Source: Meiothermus sp.
GTDB lineage: Bacteria; Deinococcota; Deinococci; Deinococcales; Thermaceae
Length of the DNA stretch: 36,735 bases
Reading direction: 5' to 3'
Assembly: GCF_025056915.1 (NCBI RefSeq)
Contig: NZ_JANWVH010000022.1
Location: 1 to 36,735, forward strand
The notes beneath the pieces are model-generated. The model was not told the origin of the DNA, ran no database searches, and saw only the letters and a program-made list of their open reading frames with translations. Below, piece by piece: positions 25,380-33,782 of this stretch. Position numbers and translations under genes: made by a program. Every line of letters starts with the position of its first letter. Position 1 is the first letter of the stretch.

Positions 25380-26729
25380 ATGCCCATGTTTCAACCCGAA
25401 CTCGAGACCCTGCCCCGTCCCAAGCTCACCCTTCTGCAAAGCCAGCGCCTGCGCGAGCAGGTGGCCTACGTGTACGAGCGCGTGCCCTTCTACAAGCAGG
25501 CCTTCGACGAACGAGGGCTGAAGCCCAGCGACATTCGGGGTATCGAAGACCTGCCCAAGCTGCCCTTTACCAAAAAGAAAGACCTGCGCGATACCTACCC
25601 CTTTGGCCTCTTTGCCGTGCCCCGCCACGAGCTTGCCCGCATCCATGCCTCCTCCGGTACCACCGGCAAGCCCACCGTGGTGGGCTACACCAGAGGCGAC
25701 CTGGAGATTTTCGCCGAGGTGGTGGCCCGCTCGCTGGCGGCTGCCGGCGGGCGGCCCGGCATGATGTTGCATAACGCTTACGGCTACGGCCTCTTTACGG
25801 GCGGGCTGGGCCTGCACGGCGGCGCCGAAAAGCTGGGCATGATTGTGGTGCCCATCTCCGGCGGCATGACCGACCGGCAGATCATGCTCATCCAGGACTT
25901 CAAGCCCGAGATGATTTCCTGCACCCCCTCCTATGCCCAGACCCTGGCCGAAGAGTTCAAGAACCGGGGGGTCAGCCCGGAGGAAATTAGCCTCCAGTAC
26001 GCCATCCTGGGGGCCGAGCCCTGGACCGAGGCCATCCGCCAGAACGTGGATGCAGGGCTGGGGGTCAAGGCCACCAACATCTACGGCCTCTCGGAGATTA
26101 TCGGCCCCGGCGTGGCCAACGAAGATGTCGGCGAGCGGGAGGGGCTTTCGTACATCTGGGAAGACCACTTCTACCCCGAGGTGGTGGACCCCGAGACCGG
26201 CGAACCCCTGCCGGAGGGCGAGATAGGCGTGCTGGTGCTGACCACCCTGACCAAGAAGGCCATGCCCATCCTGCGCTACTGGACGGGCGACCTCACCTAC
26301 CTGACCCGCGAGCCGGGGGCCTCCGGACGCACCCACGCCCGCATGGCCCAGATTCGGGGCCGCACCGACGATATGCTGATTGTGCGGGGGGTGAACGTCT
26401 ATCCCACCCAGATTGAGGCCGTGCTCAAGGAGATTCCCGAGGTGGCCCCGCACTACCAGATTGTGCTGACCCGCGAGGGCACCCTCGACGAGGTGGAGCT
26501 GAAGCTCGAGGTCTCCGAACCCTTCTTCCGGGAAATCGGTCAGAAGATTCTCTCCGACGAGGTGATCGAGGCCGACCACCGGCTGCACAACCTGCGCGAG
26601 AAGGTGGCCAAGAAAATCAAGGACAACGTAGGCGTCTCGGTGCGGGTCTCGCTCATCAACCCCGGCACCGCCCCCCGCAGCGAGGGCGGCAAGCTCAAAC
26701 GGGTGGCGGACTTGCGTAAAATGGGTTGA
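25380..26729 (+). CDS. paaK: Phenylacetate-CoA ligase
   Basis: A 449-residue AMP-forming ligase that activates phenylacetate to phenylacetyl-CoA, the first pathway step and the source of the PaaR inducer. The ATP motif SSGTTGKPTVVGYT (~92-105) and the PaaK-type segments MLHNAYGYGLFTGGLGLHGGAE, YGLSEIIGPGV, RTDDMLIVRGVNVYPTQIE and PRSEGGKLKRV are clear; the last contains the C-terminal catalytic lysine. GTG 25374 and ATG 25386 are alternative starts. TATAAG at 25366-25371 may be a -10 box giving an extra internal promoter, and agaggtg can act as Shine-Dalgarno. Confidence 0.94.
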   Translation: MPMFQPELETLPRPKLTLLQSQRLREQVAYVYERVPFYKQAFDERGLKPSDIRGIEDLPKLPFTKKKDLRDTYPFGLFAVPRHELARIHASSGTTGKPTVVGYTRGDLEIFAEVVARSLAAAGGRPGMMLHNAYGYGLFTGGLGLHGGAEKLGMIVVPISGGMTDRQIMLIQDFKPEMISCTPSYAQTLAEEFKNRGVSPEEISLQYAILGAEPWTEAIRQNVDAGLGVKATNIYGLSEIIGPGVANEDVGEREGLSYIWEDHFYPEVVDPETGEPLPEGEIGVLVLTTLTKKAMPILRYWTGDLTYLTREPGASGRTHARMAQIRGRTDDMLIVRGVNVYPTQIEAVLKEIPEVAPHYQIVLTREGTLDEVELKLEVSEPFFREIGQKILSDEVIEADHRLHNLREKVAKKIKDNVGVSVRVSLINPGTAPRSEGGKLKRVADLRKMG

Positions 26730-26756
26730 GGGCTCGCCCCCACCCACATAAAGCCT

Positions 26757-27203
26757 ATGAAACCCATTCCCCCCGGCTACCAGGCCAGCTTCGAGACGGT
26801 CGTCACCGATGAGATGACCGTGGACTTCGAGCACCCCGACGACCCCCAGCTTGGCAAGCTGCACCCGGTCTATGCCACCTACTGGATGGCCAAGCACATG
26901 GAGCTGGCGGGCCGCAAGATTATTCTGCCCTTTCTGGAAGAGGGCGACGAGGGCATCGGCTCCAAGGTGAGCGTGGACCACCAGGCCTCGGCCCTGCCGG
27001 GCATGAAGGTTCGCATTGTGGCCGAACACCTCCGCACCGAGGGCAACCGCGTGCACGCCAGGTGCACCGCCTGGAACGAGCTGGGCGACCAGATTGGCGA
27101 GGGCTACACCGAGCAGGTGATTCTGCCCCGGGCCAGGCTCCTGCGGATTTTCGAGAAGCTCCAGGAACGCTGGCAGGCCCGCCTTGGCCCGCCCCCCGAT
27201 TGA
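26757..27203 (+). CDS. FlK-like hotdog acyl-CoA thioesterase
   Basis: A 148-residue hotdog protein resembling fluoroacetyl-CoA thioesterase FlK. HPVYATYWMAKHMELAG and GSKVSVDHQASALPGMKV place T41, E49 and H75 almost exactly at the positions of the FlK triad Thr42/Glu50/His76. There is no fluoroacetate context; after paaK, a likely role is hydrolysis of a stalled or toxic aryl- or acyl-CoA, parallel to PaaI. This is inference. The C-terminus has a short extra helix (LLRIFEKLQERWQAR). Confidence 0.85.
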   Translation: MKPIPPGYQASFETVVTDEMTVDFEHPDDPQLGKLHPVYATYWMAKHMELAGRKIILPFLEEGDEGIGSKVSVDHQASALPGMKVRIVAEHLRTEGNRVHARCTAWNELGDQIGEGYTEQVILPRARLLRIFEKLQERWQARLGPPPD

Positions 27204-27208
27204 ACCCT

Positions 27209-27817
27209 ATGAAGCGCCTGCCTTTGTTCCCCCTGCCGGAGACCGTGGTTTTTCCAGGGCTGCTCATTCCCCTATATATCTTCGAGGAGCGCTACAAGCA
27301 GATGGTGCGCGACCTGCTGGCCCAGAGCGAGGAGCAGCGCCGGTTTGTGATTACCCTGGCCACCGAGGCCGGCATCCGGGAGGTGGGGGGCTATGTGGAC
27401 CTGCTGGCCGCCTCGGAAAACCCCGATGGAACCTTCAACATTGTGTGCCGGGGGGGCGAGCGCTGCCGGGTGGAAGGGGTGGGGGTATTCGAGAAAAACC
27501 TCTACCACACCACCCTGGACCGGCCCTTTCCCCTGGAGCGCTCCGCCCGCAGCGAGGAGATTGTGGCCGCCTGGGATGCCATGGAGGCCTTTAGGGGTTA
27601 CGTGGCCGGGGTAGCCGACCCGCAGGCGCTGGAAGAGGCCATTGCCAACCTGCCCGACGACCCGCTGTACCAGGCCTCGTTTTTGTGCGTGAACCTTCGG
27701 GTTTCGGCCCTGGACCGGCAGGCCTTGCTGGAGGCCCCTTCGCTGGTCGCCCGGCTCGAGCTGGCCCAGACCCTCATGCGCCAGGGCTCGCTCTCGGGCA
27801 GCGCCGCCGAGGCCTAA
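27209..27817 (+). CDS. Stand-alone Lon N-terminal (LON substrate-binding) domain protein
   Basis: A 202-residue protein consisting of the Lon_substr_bdg domain without ATPase or protease. The start KRLPLFPLPETVVFPGLLIPLYIFEERYKQM (in residues 2-32) is diagnostic, and GRG-type strand GGYVDLLAASENPDGTFNIVCRGGERCRV follows. The C-terminal helical part (~130-195) is typical. Function is unclear; a peptide-binding or protease-adaptor role is possible. It lies 5 bp after the thioesterase gene and closes the operon, probably without a pathway role. Confidence 0.92.
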   Translation: MKRLPLFPLPETVVFPGLLIPLYIFEERYKQMVRDLLAQSEEQRRFVITLATEAGIREVGGYVDLLAASENPDGTFNIVCRGGERCRVEGVGVFEKNLYHTTLDRPFPLERSARSEEIVAAWDAMEAFRGYVAGVADPQALEEAIANLPDDPLYQASFLCVNLRVSALDRQALLEAPSLVARLELAQTLMRQGSLSGSAAEA

Positions 27818-27865
27818 CGTTCCAACCCATACAAACTTTTGGCTTAGAAGCAACACACAAGGTGG

Positions 27866-27903
27866 TCGGGGGTGGGTCTCCATCAAGGGCCCCCTACCCC
27901 CGA
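27866..27903. terminator. Candidate bidirectional hairpin between convergent operons
   Basis: TCGGGGGT-ggg (27866-27876) pairs with ccc-t-ACCCCCGA ending at 27903, with one bulged base. It lies midway in the 187-bp gap between the convergent paa and VWA operons. No T-run follows on either side, so termination is plausible by location but not certain. Confidence 0.45.
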
Positions 27904-28004
27904 ACTCCGGCTCGCTGTCTGGCCGCTCCAACCGTGTTCAACCAGGTCGGGGCGAGCGCATTAGTTTCACCGCGGGAGGCCGGTTGACGGGAAGCCCGAT
28001 AAGG

Positions 28005-28961
28005 CTAGACCACCTGGCGCCGGAGCTGAGCCACCCCCAGGCTCAACAGCAAGAGCGCCCCGGCCAGCAGGGCCAGGTAGGCGGTGGCTTCATCCCTGCG
28101 GATGCGCCACTGCATCTGGCGGGTCAGGGTGCGGTAGGCCTCCTTGAGTTTGCCTGCCGAGTCCACGAAGAAATACTGACCATCCCCCACCCGGGCAATC
28201 TCTTTCAGCGTTTCCTCGTCGAACTGCGCGGCCAGCGCATACTGCTCGGGCAGGCCCGGCACCGGGCCGTCCGAAGTCCGACCAATGCCGATGGCATGAA
28301 CCCGAATCTGCAAGCGGGCCGCCTCCCGGGCCGCTTCGACCGGGTCAACCCCGGCCAGGCTGCGGCCATCGGTGAGCAGAATGATGGTCGCCAGGCTCTT
28401 GGGGTCGAGGGCCTCGGCGCGTTCGGAGAGGGGCGGCAGGGCCGCTATGCTCTCCAGAATGGCGTCGCCGATGGCCGTGCCCAGGTTCAGATCCAGGAAG
28501 TCCACCGCCTCGAGCAGGCGCCCCCGGTCGGTGGTGAGGGGTACCACCAGTTGGGCGTCGCGGGAAAAGGTGACCAGTGCCACCTGCAACCCCTCCGGCA
28601 GCTCGCGGATGAAGGTTCGCAGGGCGGCCCTGGCCGCCTCGAAGCGGCTGGGCAGTATATCGGTGGCCTGCATCGAGCGGCTGATGTCCACCGTCAGCAC
28701 CACCGCCGCGCGGGGATCGGCCTGCAAGACCGGAAGGGTGGGTCGGGCCAGGGCTACAATCGCCGCCACCAGTGCCAGCAAATACAATCCCGCCGGGAGG
28801 TGCAGCCCGGATTGGGCTGGCCTCGAGGCCCGCGCCAGCAGGGCCGCGTCCGGATGCAACACCCCCGACTCCGCAGGGGGGCGCAGGCCACGAAGGTAAA
28901 GCCAGACCAACCCCGGCACCAGGAGCAGCAAAATAAGCGCCCAGGGCCAGATGAACACCAT
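28005..28961 (-). CDS. Membrane VWA-domain protein (BatA-like), third of three
   Basis: A 318-residue protein anchored by N-terminal helices (MVFIWPWALILLLLVPGLVWLYL and LPAGLYLLALVAAIVALA) and a C-terminal helix (LALLAGALLLLSLGVAQLRR). Between them is a von Willebrand A domain with an intact metal-ion-dependent adhesion site: D92-I-S-R-S96, TTD near 168 and TDGRS. MoxR-linked VWA proteins of this type (Bat) are thought to assist assembly or maturation of envelope proteins or complexes; the client here is unknown. Its ATG follows the previous gene's stop codon with no gap. Confidence 0.9.
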   Translation of the reverse strand: MVFIWPWALILLLLVPGLVWLYLRGLRPPAESGVLHPDAALLARASRPAQSGLHLPAGLYLLALVAAIVALARPTLPVLQADPRAAVVLTVDISRSMQATDILPSRFEAARAALRTFIRELPEGLQVALVTFSRDAQLVVPLTTDRGRLLEAVDFLDLNLGTAIGDAILESIAALPPLSERAEALDPKSLATIILLTDGRSLAGVDPVEAAREAARLQIRVHAIGIGRTSDGPVPGLPEQYALAAQFDEETLKEIARVGDGQYFFVDSAGKLKEAYRTLTRQMQWRIRRDEATAYLALLAGALLLLSLGVAQLRRQVV

Positions 28962-29858
28962 TCAAACCACCTGCCGCCTCAGGGCCGACCCGCCAAGGCT
29001 CAAGCCCAGCAAGAGCGCGGCCAGCAGGCTCAGAATCCCGCTGGCCTCGAGGGTCTGGGGCCGCCAGCCCAGCACCCGGCCCAGCTCGGCGTGGGCATGG
29101 CTCAAATCGCGGGCCGAGAAGATAGGGTAGTAACGACCCCCCGTGCGTTCGGCCACTTTTTTGAGCATCTCCTCGTCAAAGTTGTGGCCGTGGGTGCCAA
29201 CCCCGATGGCATGAACCCGGATGCCCCGCCGCAAGGCCTCATCGGCCATCTTGAGGGGGTCGTTGCCGGATACGTCGTGCCCGTGGGAAAACAGCACAAT
29301 CACCCCCGGGCTGACCCCCTCGGGCGGGTTTTCGGGCAGGGCCTCGAGGGCCGCTTGCAAGCCGTAGGTGAACGAAAACCCCCCGCCCAGGTCGAGGTGG
29401 TCAATGGCCTGGCGAAACTCGTGGCGGTCGGTGGTGGGGGGCAGCAACAGCGTTCCATAGCCGGAGAAGGTGACCACCCCGACCTTGACCTGGGGGGGCA
29501 GCTTCTCGACCAGCGCTTTGGCGGCCATCTGGGTCGCGGCCATGCGGTTGGGGGCGATATCGGTCTGGCGCATGGACCAGCCGTTTTCGATGGCCAGGAT
29601 GACTGCGGCCAGGTTCTCGGGCATCAATAGGCGCAGGGTTGGACGGGCCGTGGCGATCAGGGCCGCCGCCAGGGCCAGAAAAAAGGCCAGGGCGGGCAGG
29701 TGTTGCCACAGGGTTCTGGGCGCCTCAGCGCCCAGCCGTCCGGCCCCCGGAAACCAGACATGGCTGCTGGAGGGGCCCTGCCGCAGCCGCCAATACACCA
29801 CCCCCAAAGCCAGCAGTCCCAGCAGGGCTAGCAGGTTCCAGGGCGCCAAAAAACCCAT
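28962..29858 (-). CDS. Membrane VWA-domain protein with a degenerate metal site, second of three
   Basis: A 298-residue paralogue of its neighbours, with N-terminal helices (NLLALLGLLALGVVYW; ALAFFLALAAALIATA) and a C-terminal helix. The VWA fold is kept, but the MIDAS motif reads E91-N-G-W-S95 instead of DxSxS, and the later DG motif reads SHGHD; only the TTD threonine is retained. Metal binding is therefore probably lost, suggesting a structural or inhibitory role beside two intact VWA partners. All three end in a similar LRRQVV or QRRVP tail, which suggests tandem duplication. Confidence 0.88.
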   Translation of the reverse strand: MGFLAPWNLLALLGLLALGVVYWRLRQGPSSSHVWFPGAGRLGAEAPRTLWQHLPALAFFLALAAALIATARPTLRLLMPENLAAVILAIENGWSMRQTDIAPNRMAATQMAAKALVEKLPPQVKVGVVTFSGYGTLLLPPTTDRHEFRQAIDHLDLGGGFSFTYGLQAALEALPENPPEGVSPGVIVLFSHGHDVSGNDPLKMADEALRRGIRVHAIGVGTHGHNFDEEMLKKVAERTGGRYYPIFSARDLSHAHAELGRVLGWRPQTLEASGILSLLAALLLGLSLGGSALRRQVV

Positions 29859-29866
29859 CGGCCCTC

Positions 29867-30931
29867 CTACGGAACCCTTCGCTGCCAGCGTAGGCTCAGC
29901 CCCGCCGCCACCACCATCAAAAGGGCCGCCACCGCCGAAAGCAGCGCGGAGATTTCGGTTCTGGTGCCCTCCCAGCGGATCACCGTGCCCAGCTCTTTGA
30001 CAATCGCCCGCAGCGCCTCCTCGGTGGGTGGAAAGGTGTGCTTGCCGCCCGTGGCCTGGGCCAGTTGCTCGAGGTTTCGGGGCTCAAAGGGAATGTAGTA
30101 GTTGCGCCCTTCAATCTGGGCCACCGTACCGCCGGGCTGCCCCATCGGAAAGGTGTAAAGCCGGACGTTGTGCTCCTTGGCAAAACGGGCCGCGATCTCG
30201 AGGCTGCTGCGGGTGGGCAGTCCAGGGTTGTTGCTCACGTTGGAGGCCCCATCCGACAGAATGACCACGCTCCCCGGCGGCAGGTTTTTGGGGGAGGGGG
30301 TAGCTTGCGGGGTTGGTAAATCGGGCACGCCCTGCAGGGGGTCGGGCTGCCCCAGGCCGGGGGGCTGTAGCTCGGCAGGGGGCCTGAGCTGCCTGCGCCC
30401 GGGCAACATCCGCACCCCGGTCACGATGGCGTTCTCGATGGAGGTGTTCTGGGCCGGCTTGAGCCGCTCGATGGCCTCCAACAGCTTCTGCCGGTCGGTG
30501 GTGGGCATCACCAGGGCCGAAGCCGAGTCGGAAAAGCTGACCAGCCCAATCTGGGTGGTGGGGGGCGATAGCTCAATAAACTTGCGGGCGGTGGCCTTGG
30601 CCGCTTCCAGGCGGCTGGGGTTTAGATCGGTGGCCAGCATGGAGCGCGAGGTGTCCACGGCCAGCACCACCGCGGCCTTGTTGGTGGGCAGGGGCGGGCT
30701 GGCCACCGGACGGGCTGCTGCAAACAGCAAAAGAAACAGCGCCAGCAGTTGCAGGGCCAGGGGCCAGCGTACGTGGGCACTGGGCGGCTGGCGCACCACC
30801 GCAGGCAGCAGGTGGGCCTCGGCAAAGGCCAGGGCGGTACGTTCCCGTCGCCGATGGACCCAGACCAAAAAAGCCCCCAACAGCGGTATCAACAGCAACA
30901 GCCACAGGAAAGCAGGCCAGGTAAAGCTCAT
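29867..30931 (-). CDS. Membrane VWA-domain protein (BatA-like), first of three
   Basis: A 354-residue protein. N-terminal helices (FLWLLLLIPLLGAFLVWV; ALQLLALFLLLFAAARPVAS) precede a VWA domain with intact MIDAS: D93-T-S-R-S97, PTTDRQK, and LSDGAS. It carries a Pro-rich insertion (~178-220, with PPAELQPPGLGQPDP) before the LSDGAS strand, absent from the two downstream paralogues. A C-terminal helix (LLSAVAALLMVVAAGLSLRW) ends the protein. The ATG overlaps the DUF58 stop codon by 4 bp, so the two are coupled. Confidence 0.9.
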   Translation of the reverse strand: MSFTWPAFLWLLLLIPLLGAFLVWVHRRRERTALAFAEAHLLPAVVRQPPSAHVRWPLALQLLALFLLLFAAARPVASPPLPTNKAAVVLAVDTSRSMLATDLNPSRLEAAKATARKFIELSPPTTQIGLVSFSDSASALVMPTTDRQKLLEAIERLKPAQNTSIENAIVTGVRMLPGRRQLRPPAELQPPGLGQPDPLQGVPDLPTPQATPSPKNLPPGSVVILSDGASNVSNNPGLPTRSSLEIAARFAKEHNVRLYTFPMGQPGGTVAQIEGRNYYIPFEPRNLEQLAQATGGKHTFPPTEEALRAIVKELGTVIRWEGTRTEISALLSAVAALLMVVAAGLSLRWQRRVP

Positions 30932-31920
30932 CTTCGCCCCCTTCTCCGCAAGGTGAATTTCAGCAGAGGTTCCACAATTTCCTGTGCAGTGGACAGCGAG
31001 AGCACATCTACCTGGGCAGCCCGCAGGGTGCGCTCGAGCGCCGCCTCGCGGGCCTGCACCAGCGCCGCGTGGGCGCGGCGCACCCTGGGGTCGCCGGTAT
31101 CAATCCAGAACTCCTCCCCGCTCTCCGGGTCGCGCATCCGCAGCTCGCCCGCTCTGGGCAGCTCTTTTTCGGCGGGGTCGAAGATGCGTACCGCCACCAC
31201 ATCGTGCCGGTAGGCCAGCCGGCGCAGCCCCTGCGCCCAGGAGGGCTCCTCCGGGTTGGGGCTCAAAAAGTCGGACACCACAAACAAAAGGGTGCGGCGC
31301 TTGAGGGTTCGGGCGGCGTACTCGAGGGCCTGTTCCAAAGAGCCGGAAAGCGGCGCAGAGGGTTGGGCCCTGTCCGCCTTGCTTGGCCCCAGCAAGCCAT
31401 CCAGCTCGTGCAGGATTCGCAGGGCCTGCCGTCGGCCTGTGCCCGGAGGAATCACCCGCATGCCCGCTTCAGAAAAGCCAATGGCCCCCACCTTATCCCC
31501 GTGGCGCCCCACGATGGCTGCTGCGGTGCCCACAAACTCCAGCGCCTCTTCCTGCTTCAACACCCGCCGGGTGCCAAAGCGCATCGAGGCCGACAAATCC
31601 ACCACCAGCCAGACCGTCACCTCCTTCTCTTCGCGGTACTGGCGGATGTGAATTTTGCCGGTGCGGGCGGTTACGTTCCAGTCAATGCGCCGCACCTCGT
31701 CGCCCGGCTGGTACTCCCGCACCTCGGCCAAATCCAGGCTGGGGCCGTAAAAAAAGCCGGTGTAATCGCCAAACAAAAAACCGTCCAGCCGTTTCAAGAC
31801 CCTGAACTCGAGCTTCCGCAATAGCTCCACCGGCAGCTCGCGCTGGCCGGGCCGAACCTCTTTGGGCTCCGGCGCCAGGGTGATTTCAATTTTGTTTTTG
31901 CGGGCTCGTCGAAACAGCAT
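30928..31920 (-). CDS. DUF58-domain protein of the MoxR/VWA operon
   Basis: A 330-residue cytosolic protein. GDYTGFFYGPSLDLAEVREYQPGDEVRRIDWNVTARTGKIHIRQY (in residues ~52-96) contains the DUF58 signature (REYxxGDxxRxIDWxxxAR), and VWLVVDLSASMRFGT (~103-117) is a VWA-like strand with a partial MIDAS (D-L-S-A-S). DUF58 proteins almost always sit beside MoxR ATPases and are thought to be chaperone adaptors. Starts 9 bp after moxR. Confidence 0.92.
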   Translation of the reverse strand: MLFRRARKNKIEITLAPEPKEVRPGQRELPVELLRKLEFRVLKRLDGFLFGDYTGFFYGPSLDLAEVREYQPGDEVRRIDWNVTARTGKIHIRQYREEKEVTVWLVVDLSASMRFGTRRVLKQEEALEFVGTAAAIVGRHGDKVGAIGFSEAGMRVIPPGTGRRQALRILHELDGLLGPSKADRAQPSAPLSGSLEQALEYAARTLKRRTLLFVVSDFLSPNPEEPSWAQGLRRLAYRHDVVAVRIFDPAEKELPRAGELRMRDPESGEEFWIDTGDPRVRRAHAALVQAREAALERTLRAAQVDVLSLSTAQEIVEPLLKFTLRRRGRR

Positions 31921-31929
31921 AGGCCCCCC

Positions 31930-32985
31930 TCAGGCCGAAGGATTTTCCGAGACCGCCCCGCGGGTATCGCGGTAGGGGTCGCCAATGTGCACCTTGGGCA
32001 GGGGCGTGGCCGCAATAATCTTCTGCACCAGATCCTCGAGCTTCACCTCGTCGGCCAGCGCCTCGTAGGACAGGATGACCCGGTGGCGCAAGACCTCGGG
32101 GGCCAGGTCGCGCACATCCTCGGGCAGGACGTACTCGCGGCCCCGCACGATGGCCAGGGCCTTGGCGCCCAGAATCAGGTTCACGCTGGCGCGGGGGCTT
32201 CCGCCAAAGCTGATGTACTTCTTGAGGCTCGAGAGGCCCACCTCGCCCGGGTCGCGGGTGGCGCGGGTCAGCCGCACCGCGTACTCGGTTACGGCCTGGT
32301 GGACGTGAACCTGGTCGGCCATGGCTTGCAAGGCCCGCAGGTCGTCGCCGGTGAGCACCTCGGCCACCCGCTCGAACTTGCCGGACACCCGGTCAACCAC
32401 GGTCATCTCCTCGTAGAAGGCAGGGTAGTCAATCCAGACCTTGAACATGAAGCGGTCCACCTGGGCCTCGGGCAGGAAGTAGGTGCCCTCCGACTCGATG
32501 GGGTTCTGGGTTGCCAGCACCAGAAAGGGGTCGGGCAGCTTGAAGGTCTCGTGGCCGATGGTGACCTGGCGTTCCTGCATGGCCTCGAGCAGGGCCGATT
32601 GAATCTTGGCGGGAGCCCGGTTGATTTCGTCGGCCAGAATCAGGTTGGCGAAAATGGGGCCCAACTCCACCTCGAAGCTGGCCTCCTTGGGGTTGTAGAT
32701 GCGCGTCCCCACCAGGTCGGCAGGCACCAGATCGGGGGTGAACTGGATGCGCTTGAAGCTGGCCCCGATGGCCTCGGCCATGGTCTTGATGGCCAGGGTT
32801 TTGGCCAGCCCCGGCACCCCCTCAATCAGGATGTGGCCCCGCGCCAGAAGCGCCACCACCATGCGCTCGAGCATCAAATCCTGTCCGACAATGACCTTCT
32901 TGACCTCCAGCAACAGCGTGCGCAACCTGGCGGCGGCATCCATTACGGCCTGGGGCTCGAGGGCGGGTTTGGCGGCTTCACTCAT
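31930..32985 (-). CDS. MoxR-family AAA+ ATPase
   Basis: A 351-residue AAA+ chaperone-like ATPase. Walker A is GVPGLAKT (56-63), Walker B LILADEINRA (115-124), with sensor-1 region LVLATQNPIESEGTYFLPEAQVDRF and a C-terminal lid. MoxR proteins work with DUF58 and VWA partners in metal insertion or protein-complex maturation. An agaggt Shine-Dalgarno precedes the ATG. It is the second gene of the operon, 56 bp after the Pro/Gly-rich protein gene. Confidence 0.95.
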   Translation of the reverse strand: MSEAAKPALEPQAVMDAAARLRTLLLEVKKVIVGQDLMLERMVVALLARGHILIEGVPGLAKTLAIKTMAEAIGASFKRIQFTPDLVPADLVGTRIYNPKEASFEVELGPIFANLILADEINRAPAKIQSALLEAMQERQVTIGHETFKLPDPFLVLATQNPIESEGTYFLPEAQVDRFMFKVWIDYPAFYEEMTVVDRVSGKFERVAEVLTGDDLRALQAMADQVHVHQAVTEYAVRLTRATRDPGEVGLSSLKKYISFGGSPRASVNLILGAKALAIVRGREYVLPEDVRDLAPEVLRHRVILSYEALADEVKLEDLVQKIIAATPLPKVHIGDPYRDTRGAVSENPSA

Positions 32986-33041
32986 AAGAACCTCTGCTGG
33001 TCACTAAAACCTGCTTTGCTGCGCAAGACCAAGACGAAAGC

Positions 33042-33539
33042 TCAAATAGACTGATCCGGATTGGCCTCCGGGGGCGTTGGTGCCGGAGAGGGTGTGGGCG
33101 ACGAAGGCGGGCCCGGTAGGGAAGGTGTGCCCGGCTCGAGCGGGATGAGTTCGGGAGAGCCGCCCGGCAGGCCCGGCCCGGGCTGCAAGCCCCCCGGCCC
33201 CGGCATCTGAGGCCCGGGCAGGTCGAAGCGGTACAGCTGGCCATCCTGATAAATCAGGATGGGGCACTCCTCCTGCCCCTGTCCCGGCTGCGGCTGGCCT
33301 GGCCCCTGCCCCGGCCCCGGCTGAAGCGGGATTAACTCGCGGGGGTCGGGCGCCGGCAGAAGCTGCTGCCGGTCAAACTGAACCGGTTGCAGCCTGACCC
33401 CCTGCCGGGCCTCGAGGGAACCACCTGGCCCTGGTTGGGCCGACAGCCGACCGGCCACAAACCCCATGCCCAGCAAAGCCATCGTGACCAAACCCAACCG
33501 CAGGGGTTTGAGTAGCCGACCCATGCTGACCTGCGCCAT
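33042..33539 (-). CDS. Pro/Gly-rich secreted or membrane-anchored protein, function unknown
   Basis: A 165-residue protein with an N-terminal hydrophobic segment (LGLVTMALLGMGFVAGRLSA, residues 16-35), either a signal peptide or an anchor. The remainder is dominated by Pro, Gly and Gln (for example PGPGQGPGQPQPGQGQ), with a repeated ELIPLQPG / ELIPLEPG element and one structured-looking insert, ECPILIYQDGQLYRFDLPG, containing the only Cys. I do not recognise a family. TAAAGT (33545-33550, minus strand) lies 5 nt before the ATG and may be a leaderless -10 box. As first gene of the MoxR/VWA operon it is a candidate client or partner. Confidence 0.75.
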   Translation of the reverse strand: MAQVSMGRLLKPLRLGLVTMALLGMGFVAGRLSAQPGPGGSLEARQGVRLQPVQFDRQQLLPAPDPRELIPLQPGPGQGPGQPQPGQGQEECPILIYQDGQLYRFDLPGPQMPGPGGLQPGPGLPGGSPELIPLEPGTPSLPGPPSSPTPSPAPTPPEANPDQSI

Positions 33540-33782
33540 GCTTTACTTTATGATGCAATACTGGGTTCAATCTGAGAATGCTCTACGTTTGCGTCGCCGA
33601 ACTTCTCATTCAAGCCTCGAGGCCCGCAGCGGGTGCGCCTGGGATAAACAGGCCGCAAGGCACCTACAGATTGACCTTCCAGACCTGCCCTGCAAATGTG
33701 GGGTTTAGAGCGCATCAGGTATGGCCCGCCCTGGCGAGCAGGGCCAACCCCGGCGGGTATCTTGTCAGCCCAACAGCCACCC
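33540..33782. other. Spacer between the dehydrogenase gene and the MoxR/VWA operon
   Basis: 243 bp without a gene. A GCCCTG-gcgag-CAGGGC stem (33728-33744) lies 40 bp after the dehydrogenase stop and could terminate that gene, but lacks a T-run. The promoter of the operon should lie close to 33545-33575; no clear -35 was found. Confidence 0.45.

Noticed and set aside
27984-29630. 548-codon plus-strand frame opposite two VWA genes
   Set aside because: Antisense shadow; Gln/Gly/His/Arg-rich and without recognisable domains.
31987-33054. 355-codon plus-strand frame opposite moxR
   Set aside because: Antisense shadow of a clear AAA+ gene.
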